Assembly: GCF_016904945.1 (NCBI RefSeq)
Contig: NZ_JADIKF010000040.1
Location: forward strand, 1-64,000
From: Dyella mobilis
Lineage (GTDB): Bacteria; Pseudomonadota; Gammaproteobacteria; Xanthomonadales; Rhodanobacteraceae
Reading direction: 5' to 3'
Length of the DNA stretch: 64,000 nt
A model generated the notes under the pieces. That model was not told the DNA's origin, made no database searches, and worked only from the letters and a program-made list of their open reading frames with translations. This document shows positions 45,821 through 57,800 of this stretch, in pieces; positions within the stretch are counted from its first letter, which is position 1; each line of letters opens with the position of its first letter. The position numbers and the translations under genes were made by a program.

Positions 45821-48800
45821 AAAAAGCAGCGCCGCCCGGAGCCGCTGCCGCTCTCTTCCGCCCAGCGCCGCCTGTGGTTTTTGCACCAGTTGGAAGGCGC
45901 CAACGCGCACTACAACATTCCGCTCACCCTGCGCCTGGAAGGCGATCTGGACGTGGAAGCCTTGCGCGCTGCCCTGGCAGACCTGTTCAAGCGTCACGAA
46001 AGCCTGCGCACCCTGTTCCCCGAAGGCGATACGCCCTGCCAGCACATCGTGAGCAGCGCGCACCCGGAATTGCCGTGCATTGCGATCGACGAAGCCGAGC
46101 TGGAAACGCGGCTGAACGCCGCCATCGCGCACCGCTTCGAGCTGGCCAGCGAATGGCCGCTGCGCGCCACGCTGTTCCGGCTTGCGCAAGACCGGCACGT
46201 CCTGCTGGTGCTCTTGCACCACATCGCCGGCGACGGCGCTTCGCTCGCGCCACTGGCGCGCGACCTGTCGCAAGCCTATGCGGCGCGGCGCGAAGGCCGT
46301 GCACCGCGCTGGAAAAACCTGCCGGTGCAATATGCCGATTACGCACTGTGGCAACGCCAGTTGCTCGGCGACGAACACGACCCGCAAAGCCTGGCGGTAC
46401 GCCAGCTCGATTATTGGCGCGGACAGCTTGCAGACCTTCCGGAACAGTTGCCCCTGTCTGCCGACCGCCCGCGCCCGCCGGTGGCCAGTTATCGCGGACG
46501 GCACCTGGATATCGAGATCGATGCCGCGCTTCACCGCCAGTTGCTCGCGCTGTGCAAACAGTACGACGTGACTTTGTTCATGCTGATGCACGCGGCATTG
46601 GCTGCACTGCTTACCCGGCTGGGTGCAGGCACCGATATCGCCATCGGCAGCCCGATCGCCGGCCGTATCGATGCTTCGCTGGAAGACCTGGTGGGGTTCT
46701 TCGTCAACACCCTGGTGTTGCGCGCGGATACCTCGGGCAATCCGCGCTTCAGCGACTTGCTGGCACAGGTGCGGCGCACCGACCTGGCCGCCTATGAGCA
46801 CCAGGACCTGCCGTTCGAGCAATTGGTGGACGCGCTCAATCCGGTGCGCTCGATGGCTCACCATCCCTTGTTCCAGGTGATGCTGGTGCTGAAGAACACC
46901 AGCCGCGCCGAGGTTGAACTCCCGGGATTGCGCTGCGTGAAGCAAGGCTTCGAAATGCCGGTGGCGAAGTTCGACCTGTGCCTGGACGTGGGCGAGCGGC
47001 ACGATGCCGCCGGCGCGCCGGCCGGCCTGCTCGGCCACCTGGAATACGCCACGGACCTGTTCGACGAAGCCACTGCACGCGGCATCGCAGAGCGCTTCAA
47101 GCGCATGCTCGCGGCCATCGCCGAAGATCCCGCGCAAGCGATCGGCCAGGTGGATCTGCTCGACGAAGCCGAACGCAGACACCTGCTGCATACCTGGCAG
47201 CCTGCGACTGACGACGTTGCGGCGGATACCCTGCACGGCTGGTTCGAGCGCCAAGCCGCCTTGTGTCCGGAAGCCATCGCCGGGAGCTGCGAGGGTCAAC
47301 AGCTCAGCTACGCCGAACTCAATGCAAGCGCCAATCGCCTGGCGCACGAACTGATCGAACGCGGCGTACAGGCCGAGCAGCGCGTAGCCATCGCCTTGCC
47401 GCGCTCGCTTGATCTGGTCGTGGCCGTGCTGGCCGTGCTCAAGGCCGGTGCTGCGTATCTGCCGCTGGATCCGGACTATCCCGCCGACCGTCTCGCCTAC
47501 ATGCTGGAGGATGCGCAGCCGGTGCAACTGATCGCCCACTCCACCCTGGCGCTGCCGCCCTCGCGCGTACCCAGGCTGGCGCTGGACATGCAGGACGTGT
47601 CGGCACGCGAGGCCAGCAACCCGCCGCCGCGCGCGAGGCCGGAGCACAACGCCTATGTGATCTACACCTCCGGCTCCACCGGCAAGCCCAAGGGCGTGCT
47701 CATTTCGCACCAGAACGTAGTGAGCCTGTTCGGCAGTTGCGAGCGCGACTTCGGTTTCGGTGCGCACGATACCTGGACGCTGTTCCACTCCTACGCCTTC
47801 GACTTCTCGGTATGGGAAATCTGGGGCGCGCTGCTCTATGGCGGCCGCCTGGTGGTCGTGCCGCACGTGGTATCGCGCTCGTCCAGCGATTTCCTTGCCC
47901 TGCTCGCCGAACAACGGGTGACAGTGCTGAACCAGACCCCGTCGGCGTTCTACCAGCTGATCCAGGCCGATGCCGAACAACCGGATCTCGGCGACCGACT
48001 GGATTTGCGCTACGTGATCTTCGGCGGCGAAGCGCTGGACCTGCGCCGCCTGCAGGATTGGTATGCGCGCCACGACGACACCGCGCCGCGCCTCATCAAC
48101 ATGTACGGCATCACCGAAACCACCGTGCATGCCAGCTACATGCCGCTGGATCGCAGCATGGCCGAACGCGCCGAAGGTAGCCTGATCGGCCGCGCCACGC
48201 CGGACCTGAAACTCTATGTGCTCGACACTGCCCTGCAACCGACGCCGCCAGGCGTGGCAGGCGAATTGTATGTGTCGGGTGCCGGGCTGGCGCGCGGCTA
48301 TCTGCATCGCGCCGGCCTGTCGGCCACGCGCTTCGTCGCCAATCCGTTCGAAGCGGGCACGCGCATGTACCGCTCCGGCGACCTGGCGCGCTGGCGTGCG
48401 GATGGCGTGCTGGATTTCCTCGGCCGTGCCGACGAGCAGGTAAAGATCCGCGGCTTCCGCATCGAGCTGGGCGAGATCGAAGCAGCGCTCGCGGCCTTGC
48501 CTGAAATCGCCGAGGCGCGCGTGATCGTGCGCGAGGATCGCCCCGGGCACAAACAACTAGTGGCTTACGCGGTTGCCGCCGATGCTGCGCTGTTGGATAC
48601 CGACGCACTGCGCCTGCCATTGGCCGAACGCCTGCCCGACTACATGCTGCCGGCCGCGATCGTACCGGTCGACGCGATTCCGTTGACGGTCAACGGCAAG
48701 CTCGATCGGCGCGCCCTGCCGGTGCCGGAGTTCGCCTCGACCAGCACGCGTACGCCACGCACCGATATCGAACGCAGTCTTTGCGAGGCCTTTGCCTACG

Positions 48801-51800
48801 TGCTGGGTCTCGCCAACATTGGCATCGACGACAGCTTCTTCTCGCTGGGCGGCGACAGCATCAGCTCCATCCAGCTGGTTTCGCGCGTGCGCAAGCAAGG
48901 GCTGGCGATATCTGCACGGCAAGTGTTCCAGCAGCAGACCGTCGCCGGATTGGCCGGCGTCGCCGTGCCGCTGGAGACAGATACGGGCGCCTCGATCACC
49001 AGTCCGACCGGCAGTTTCCCCGCCACGCCGATCATGCATTGGCTGCTGGAGCAGCCTGGCACGCACGAGCGCAATCACCAGGCGCTGCTGCTGCAGGTAT
49101 CGTCGCTGCAAGAACAGCCGCTGCTGAAGGCATTGCAGGCCCTGATCGATCGCCACGATACGTTGCGCATGCGCCTTTCCGGTGCGCGCGAACTGCACAT
49201 CGGCGATGCAGGCAGTATCCAGGCGGCAGACCTGCTGCAACGCGTACCCTTGAAGGGCTTGCCGCAACTGCGGCGCGTCTCGCGCATGCGCGAGCACACC
49301 CGCGCCGCGCGCGACCGGCTCGACCCAGCGAACGGACGCGTGCTGGACGTGGTCTGGTTCGACGGTGGCGACAAGTCGCGCCTGTTGCTGATGATTCACC
49401 ACCTGGCGGTGGACGGCGTCTCCTGGCGCATCCTGCTGCCCGATCTGCAGGCGGCATATCAGGCGGCACTGGGCGGCATCGAGATCTCGCTCGATCCGGT
49501 TGCCACGTCGTTCCGCCACTGGGCCTTGCACTTGCCGCAAGCCGGCGCGCAACGCCGCCACGAACTGTCGCTGTGGCGCGCCATGCATGCCGGCGACGAT
49601 GCGCTGCTCGGCACTCGCGCACTGGATCCGGCGCGCGACACCGTCGCCACGCGCTGCAGCCTGGGCTTGCGGCTCGACCCGCAAGTGACGCAATGCCTGC
49701 TGACCCGCGTGCCCGAACGCATCGGCGGACGCATCAACGACGTACTGCTTACGGCATTCGCACTGGCGGTGATCGACTGGCGCGTGCGACGCGGACTGGG
49801 CAGCAGCGAACGCGTACGTTTCGACCTGGAAGGCCACGGCCGCGAAGCGATCGTGGACGGTGCCGACCTGTCGCGCACCGTGGGTTGGTTTACCAGCCTG
49901 TTCCCGGTGCAACTCGACTTGAGCACGTGCGGCGCGCAATCGCCGGAAGCGGCGCTGAAGCGCGTCAAGGAACAACTGCGCAGCCTGCCCGACCAGGGCG
50001 TCGGCTACGGACTGTTGCGCTATCTGGATCAAGAAGGCAGAGAAGAGCTGGCCGACCAATCGGTGCCGCAACTGGCGTTCAACTACCTTGGCCGCTTCGG
50101 CGCCACCGGCGGCGGCGACTGGAGCATCGCAAGCGAAGCAAGCGTCACAGCCGTAGGCGACCATCCGACCAAGCCGCTGTTGCACACGGTGGAACTGACC
50201 GCGATCACCGAAGACGGCGCGTACGGTCCCGAGCTGTGCGCGACCTGGAACTGGGCCGGCGAAATAGTGGATGAGGACGCCGTACGCGAACTGGCCGAAG
50301 ACTGGTTCCGGCATTTGCGCGCGATCGCGGCACACGTTGCCGATACGCGCGGCAAGCTGCTTACGCCATCCGACCTGCCGCTGGTAACACTGGACCAGGC
50401 GCAGATCGAAGCGATCGAAGCGAAGCTGCCGCCGTTGCAGGACATCCTGCCGCTGTCGCCGCTGCAGCAAGGCTTTCTGTTCCATGCACTGTATGACCGC
50501 CAGGCGCGCGACAGCTACGTGCAACAACTGGTGTTCACCTTCGACGGCCCGCTGGATTCCTTGGCACTGCGGCACGCCGTGGAAGCCTTGCTGCAACGTC
50601 ATGCAAACCTGCGTGCAGGGTTTATCCACGAAGGTGTTCCGCAACCCGTGCAAGCCATTGCGCTCGCGGTGGACACACCGTGGCGCGAGTTGACCCTGGA
50701 TGCCGAAGGCCTGGCTCGCTTCCTGCAGGAAGACCAGCAACTGCGCTTCGAACCCAGCCGCGCACCGCTGCTGCGCTTTGCATTGGTGCACGAAAGCGCC
50801 ACGCACCATCACCTGGTATTTACCCATCACCACATCCTGCTCGACGGCTGGTCGATGCCGATCGTGTTGCAGGAACTGTTCGAGCTGTACCGTCAGGGTG
50901 GCGATGCGAGCAGCCTGCCGCGCGTGACGCCCTATCGCGATTTCCTGCATTGGCTGGCGGCACGCGACAAGACCGCCGCCCGTGCGGCCTGGCGTGCCGC
51001 ACTGGAGGATCTGGACGAACCGACGCGCGTCGCGAACGTTCCAGCCGTCGCCGCCACGCCGCTCACCTCGGTCACCTGGCTGCCTGCCGACTTGAGCGCC
51101 GAACTGCAGCAGCAGGCACGGCAGTTCGGCGTTACGCTCAATACCCTCGTACAGGCTGCATGGGCGGTACTGCTCGGCCGCCTTACCGGGCGCGACGATG
51201 TGGTATTCGGCATCACCCTGTCTGATCGTCCCGCAGAACTGGCCGGCAGCGAACAGATGGTCGGCCTGTTCATCAACACCCTGCCGCTGCGCCTTCGCCT
51301 GCAAGCGAACGAAACCTTGCGCGAGCTGCTGCTGCGCCTGCAACGGCAACAGGCCGAGCTGCTGGAACATGCCGGCCTCAGCCTGGGCGAAATCCAGCAA
51401 CTGGCCGGTCACGGCGAACTGTTCGACACCGTGATGGTCTTCGAAAACTACCCGGTGGATGCGGCGGCGGTACAGGCGCAGGGCGAGGCCTTGCGCATAG
51501 GTTTCCACAGCCACCACGGCGGCGACAGCACGCACTATCCGCTGGGCCTGCTGGTGGCGCCGGGCGAGCGCATCAAACTCGGTTTCAGCTACCGCCCCGA
51601 CGTCTACGGCGACGCTGACATTCAGGATCTCGCCCAAAGCTATACGCGTATTCTCACCGCGCTCGCACGGCAGCCGCAGCAAAAACTGGGCCGGCTCGAC
51701 CTGCTCGACACTGCCGCACGCAAGCAATTGCTCGAGACGTGGAACGCCACGTCCATGCCCGTTCCCGATGTCACGCTTACTCAGTGGTTGGAAGAGCGCA

Positions 51801-54800
51801 TCGCCCGGCACGGCGAAACCAGCGCCGTGATCTGCGGCGAAGAAAGCCTCGGCTATGCCGCATTGAACGAACGCGCCAATCGCCTGGCCCACGTATTGAT
51901 CGCACGCGGCGTAGGCCCGGAAGACATCGTGGCGGTGGCGCTGCCGCGCTCGCTGGAATGTGTAATTGCACTACTGGCGGTACTGAAGGCCGGCGCCGCC
52001 TATCTGCCTTTGGAGGTCAACCATCCGCGCGCACGCCTGCGCGAGATGCTGGCCGATGCGCAGCCGCGCGCGTTGCTCGCCAATGCTGCGCTGGCCGACG
52101 AACTCGGCGGCGATCGCATCGTGCTCGCGCTCGACACCCCCTCGGTGCAGACTGCCCTGGTATTGGCGGCCACGCACGATCCACGCGACGAGGAGCGCTG
52201 CCGACCGCTGCACACTGCACATCCGGCATACGTGATCTACACCTCCGGCTCCACCGGCAAGCCCAAGGGCGTGGCCGTGGCGCATCGGCAGATCGTGCAT
52301 TCGAATCTCGCGCGCGAGACGCATTACCCGCACGTCGCCAGCATGCTGCTGTTGCCGTCGCTGGCTTTCGATGCCTCGCTCGGCGCCATCCTGCACACGT
52401 TGGCCACCGGCGCCACCCTGGTGCTGCCCGAGCCCGGCCTGGAACACGAGCCGCGCGCACTGGCGGCGCTGGTCGAACGGCACCGCATACAGGCATGGCT
52501 GAGCGCCCCGGCGCTCTATCGCAGCACGCTCGAAACAGATGGCGCGCAACTGCATTCCTTGCAGCGCGTGGTGCTGGGCGGCGAACCGATTCCTGCGGGC
52601 CTGCTGGAACGCCACCTGGCCGAAGGTCTCGCCGACGCTGCCGTGTACAACGAATACGGCCCGACCGAGGCTACCGTGTGGTCCACCGTGGCGCAGGTGA
52701 CACATGCAGACGATAGCGGCCACGTCATCGGCCGCCCCATCCCCAACACCTGCGTGTATGTACTCGATGGCGCGTTGCAGCCGGTGGCGGTCGGCGTCGC
52801 CGGCGAGCTGTACCTTTCGGGCGAAGGGTTGGCGCGCGGATATCTGCAACGCGCAGCGCTTACCGCAGAGCGCTTCGTCGCCCATCCGTTCGAAGCGGGC
52901 GCGCGCATGTATCGCACCGGCGACCGCGTGCGCTACCGCACCGACGGTCAACTGGAATACCTGGGCCGTGCCGACGGCCAGGTAAAGATACGCGGCCACC
53001 GCATCGAGCCGGGCGAAATCGAAGCGCAACTGGCCACGCACGTCGCGGTGCGCGAAGCGGCGGTACTGGTGCGCGAAGACCTCCCGGGCCAGAAGCGCCT
53101 GGTGGCCTATGTGGCAGCAACCGAGATGACGGCCGGACTCATCGCGGATCTGCGCGACCACCTGGCACGCAACCTGCCCGACTACATGGTGCCAGCCGCG
53201 TTCGTTGTGCTCGACGCGCTTCCGCGCGGACTCAACGGCAAGCTCGATCGCAAGGCGCTGCCGGTGCCAAACGAAGATGCCTATGCACGCGAACACTATG
53301 CAGCGCCGCAAGGCGAGACCGAAACGATGCTGGCCGAAGCGTGGCAGGCATTGCTGGGCGTGGAACGGGTCAGCCGCCACGACAATTTCTTTGCGCTCGG
53401 CGGCCATTCGCTGCTGGCCGTGCAATTAATGGAACGCCTGCGCCGCCAAGGAGTGCAAGTGGAAGTGCGCGCCTTGTTCGCCGCCCCCACCCTGGCCGAG
53501 CTGGCGGTGGCGCTGGGCGGCCACCGCGAGGTGGCGGTGCCGGCCAATCCGATCAGGGCGCAAACGCGGCACATCACGCCGGCGATGCTGCCGCTGATCG
53601 ATCTGCAACAGCACGAGATCGACCGGCTGCTGGCGCAAGTACCAGGCGGCATCGCCAACATCCAGGACATCTATGCCTTGTCGCCGTTGCAGGACGGCAT
53701 CCTGTTCCATCACCGGCTGAGCAGCGAGGGCGACACCTATCTATCGATGTCGCAGCTCGCCTTTACCGACCGTGCGCTGTTGGGCCGCTATCTCGATGCG
53801 ATCCAGCAGGTGGTGGATCGCCACGACATTCTGCGCACGGGTTTCGTATGGGAAGGCCTGAGCACCCCGGCCCAGGTGGTGCTGCGCCGGGCGACCCTGA
53901 AGATCATCGAAGTCGACGTGGCAAGCGGCACGGCCAGCGCCTACCTCAGCGAACGCTTCGATCCGCGCACCTATCGCATCGACCTATCCCAGGCACCCTT
54001 GCTGCAATTCGCCATTGCACGTGAGCCGGACGGCCGCTGCGTGTTGCTGACGATGATGCATCATCTGCTCGGCGATCATTCCACCGTGGAAGCGATCAGC
54101 GCCGAGGTGCAGGCCATCGTCGAAGGCCGCGCCGGCGAACTGGCCGCGCCGCAACCGTTCCGCAACCTGGTGGCGCAGGCGCGCCTGGGTATGAGCCAGG
54201 AGGAGCACACCCGCTTCTTCCGCGACATGCTGGGCGACATCGACGCCTCGACCACGCCATTCGGCCTGACCGACGTGCATCGCGACGGCAGCGGCATGGA
54301 CGAACTCCGTCGCGACTTGCCGCAGGCACTGAATGACCGCTTGCGCACTTGCGCACGGCAATTGGGCGTGAGCCTGGCCAGCCTGTGCCACGTTGCCTGG
54401 GCGCGCGTGGTGGCTGCCGCCAGCGTACGCGAGCAGGTCGTGTTCGGCACCGTGTTGTTCGGCCGTATGCACGCCGGCGAAGGCGCCGACCGCGCCATGG
54501 GCGTGTTCATCAATACGCTGCCGCTGCGACTGGACGTAGACCACACGCCGGTGGAGCAGAGCGTGCGCGCGGCACATGCGCGCCTGGCCGAGCTCCTGCG
54601 CCACGAACATGCGTCGCTGGCCCTGGCCCAGCGTTGCAGCGGCGTCGCCGCACCGGCACCGCTGTTCAGCGCCCTGCTCAACTATCGCCACAATCGTGCA
54701 CACGTGCGCACCGATGAGCCGTCCGAAGCCTCTTCCGACGGCATCGAGCGCATCAGTGGCGTGGACCGCAGCAATTACCCCTTTGCGCTCTCGGTGGAGG

Positions 54801-57800
54801 ATTACGGCGACGCATTGGGATTGAGCGTGCAAGTGCAGCAGCCGGTCAGCGCGCAGCGCGTATTCGACCAGGTGCGGCACGTACTGGAGCAGTTGGCCGA
54901 TGCGCTGGAAAACACGCCGCAACAACCGCTGCGCACGTTGCGCATACTGCCTGCTGAAGAAGAACGCCGCGTACTGCACGATTGGAATGCCACTGCGCAC
55001 GAACTTCCGCGCGCCACCTTGCCCGATCTCTTCGAACGACGCGTGGCGGATGCACCCGATGCCATGGCGGTGGCCTTTGCCGATCGCCGGCTCAGCTATC
55101 GCGAGCTGGATCGGCGGGCCAATCAGTTGGCGCATCACCTGCAAACACTCGGCGTGGGACCGGACGTGCTGGTCGGCCTGTGCGTAGCACGCTCGCCCGA
55201 ACTGGTCGTGGGCCTGCTCGGCATCATGAAGGCCGGCGCGGCTTACCTGCCGCTGGACCCGGCGCATCCGGCCGAACGCCTGGCGCACATCCTCAACGAA
55301 AGCATGGCGCCGGTGCTGCTGACCCAGTCCAGCCTGCTCGAACAATTGCCCTCGCATTGGGGCAGTCTGGTGTTGCTGGACGACGATGCCGCGCTGATCG
55401 ACACGTATCCGGACGACGCGCCACCGCGCACGCTGCAGCCGGAAAACCTTGCCTATGTGATGTACACCTCCGGCTCCACCGGTATGCCCAAGGGCGTGGC
55501 GGTAACGCATGCAGGCGTGCCGAACCTGCTCGCCAGCCAGACCCGCCAGTTCGCACTGACCCCGCAGGCGCGCGTGTTGCAGTTCGCCTCGGCGAGTTTC
55601 GATGCGGCGTTCTGGGAGGTATGCATGTCGCTGCTGGCCGGTGCGCAACTGGTGCTGGCGCCGGCCGATCAATTGCTGCCCGGCGAAGGCTTGAGCGAAC
55701 TGATTGCCGCGCATGGGATCACCCACGCCACGCTGCCGCCGGCGGCACTGGCGGTACTGCCCGAAGACGCGCTGCCAGCGGGCATGCATCTGGTGGTGGC
55801 GGGTGAAGCGTGCTCGCCGACGCTGGTGGAACGCTGGTCCTCGCGACTGCGCATGTTCAACGCCTATGGCCCCACCGAAACCACGGTGTGCGCCACCATC
55901 AGCGAAGCGCTGCAAGGTGCACAGACGCCGCCGATCGGCGGCCCGATTCTCAACACTCAGGTCTACGTGCTGGATGCGCAGTTGCAGCCGACACCGGTCG
56001 GCGTGCCCGGCGAACTGTATCTCGCAGGCTTGGGCCTGGCGCGCGGCTACCTGCAACGTGCCGGGCTCAGCGCCGAGCGTTTCGTGGCCAATCCGTTCGG
56101 TACGCCCGGCAGCCGCATTTATCGCAGCGGCGACCTGGCCTGCTGGCGTGCCGATGGCCAGCTCGACTTCGTCGGCCGCGCGGACAGCCAGGTCAAGTTG
56201 CGCGGTTTCCGTATCGAGCTGGGCGAAATCGATGCCGCGCTGACGCGCCTGCCGGCCGTCGCCCAGGCCGCCGTGATCGTGCGCGAAGACCAACCCGGCC
56301 ACGTGCAACTGGTGGCTTACGTGGTGACCGCCGAACCTCACGCCTTCGACGCGGCGGCATTGCGCCAGGCGCTGGCCGGCCAGTTGCCCGAATACATGCT
56401 GCCCGCCGCGTACGTGCCGCTCGATGCGCTGCCGTTGACCACCAACGGCAAGCTGGACCGCAAGGCGCTGCCCGCGCCGGAATTCGGCAGCACGCAGGCA
56501 CGCGCGCCGCGCGACGCCCGCGAAGAGATCCTGTGCGAACTGTTCGCCGAAGTGCTTGGCGTGGAACGCGTAGGCATCGACGACAGCTTCTTCGAACTGG
56601 GCGGGCATTCATTGTTGGCCACGCAGTTGGTCAGCCGCATCCGCGCACGCATGCAGCGGGACGTGCCGATTCGCGCCTTGTTCGACAATCCGACCGTCGC
56701 GGCGTTGGCGCAACAGTTGCCGGTAACCGCCAGTGCACGACCGCCGCTGCTGGCAGCGGAACGGCCGGAACGGTTGCCGCTGTCGTTCGCGCAACGGCGG
56801 TTGTGGTTCCTGCACCAGTTCGAAGGCCCCAATGCGGTCTACAACATTCCCATGGCGCTGCACCTGGAAGGTGCACTGAATGCTGCCGCACTGCAGGCCG
56901 CTCTGAACGACGTGGTGGAGCGTCACGAAAGCCTGCGCACGATCTTCCCGGTTTCGGATGCGCCGTATCAGCAGGTGCTGCCGCAGATACGCCTTGCGTG
57001 CGAACCGCAAGACGTCAGCAAGGCCGCGCTGCCTGGCCTGCTGGTCGAAGCCCTGGCAAAGCCGTTCGATCTGGCCTGCGAAACGCCGCTTCGTGCGCAA
57101 CTGTTCCGCCTTGGCGGCCAGGAACACGTGCTGACCCTGGTGCTGGACCACATCGCCGGCGATGGCGCTTCGTTGGCGCCATTGGCTCGCGATCTGGCGC
57201 AAGCCTATGCCGCACGCCTGCACGGCCATGCGCCGGCATGGGCGCCGCTGATCGTGCAATACGCGGATTACACCTTGTGGCAGCAGCACCTGCTCGGCGA
57301 GGAATCCGATCCGGATAGCGTGATTTCGCAGCAGCTTCGCTACTGGCGCGACACGCTGGCGAACCTGCCCGAACAGCTCGATCTTCCTGCGGATCGCCCG
57401 CGCTCGGCCACGCCGACTTATCGCGGCCGCAACCTGAAGTTCGAACTGGATGCGGAGCGGCATCGCCGCCTGCTGGCGCTGGCAACCGAACACGACGTCA
57501 CTTTGTTCATGCTGTTGCAGGCGGCATTGGCCGGCCTGCTCAGCCGGCACGGCGCAGGCACCGACATTCCGATCGGCAGCCTGATCGCCGGCCGTACCGA
57601 TGCGGCACTGGACAACCTGATCGGTTTCTTCCTCAACACACTGGTGTTGCGCACCGACGTATCCGGCAACCCGCGCTTCACCGATCTGTTGGCTCGCGTG
57701 CGCCGCACCGATCTGGCCGCCTACGAGCACCAGGATTTGCCATTCGAACAGTTGGTGGACGTGCTCAATCCGCCGCGCTCGCCGTCGCGCCATCCCTTGT

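Noticed and set aside
43154..51892. Very long open frames on the minus strand inside the second NRPS (1,800 and 1,111 codons) and similar ones in the first
   Set aside because: They are antisense shadows of a high-GC coding sequence. They show no domains, and their low-complexity, His/Arg/Gln-rich composition is typical of reverse-complement reading of NRPS genes.
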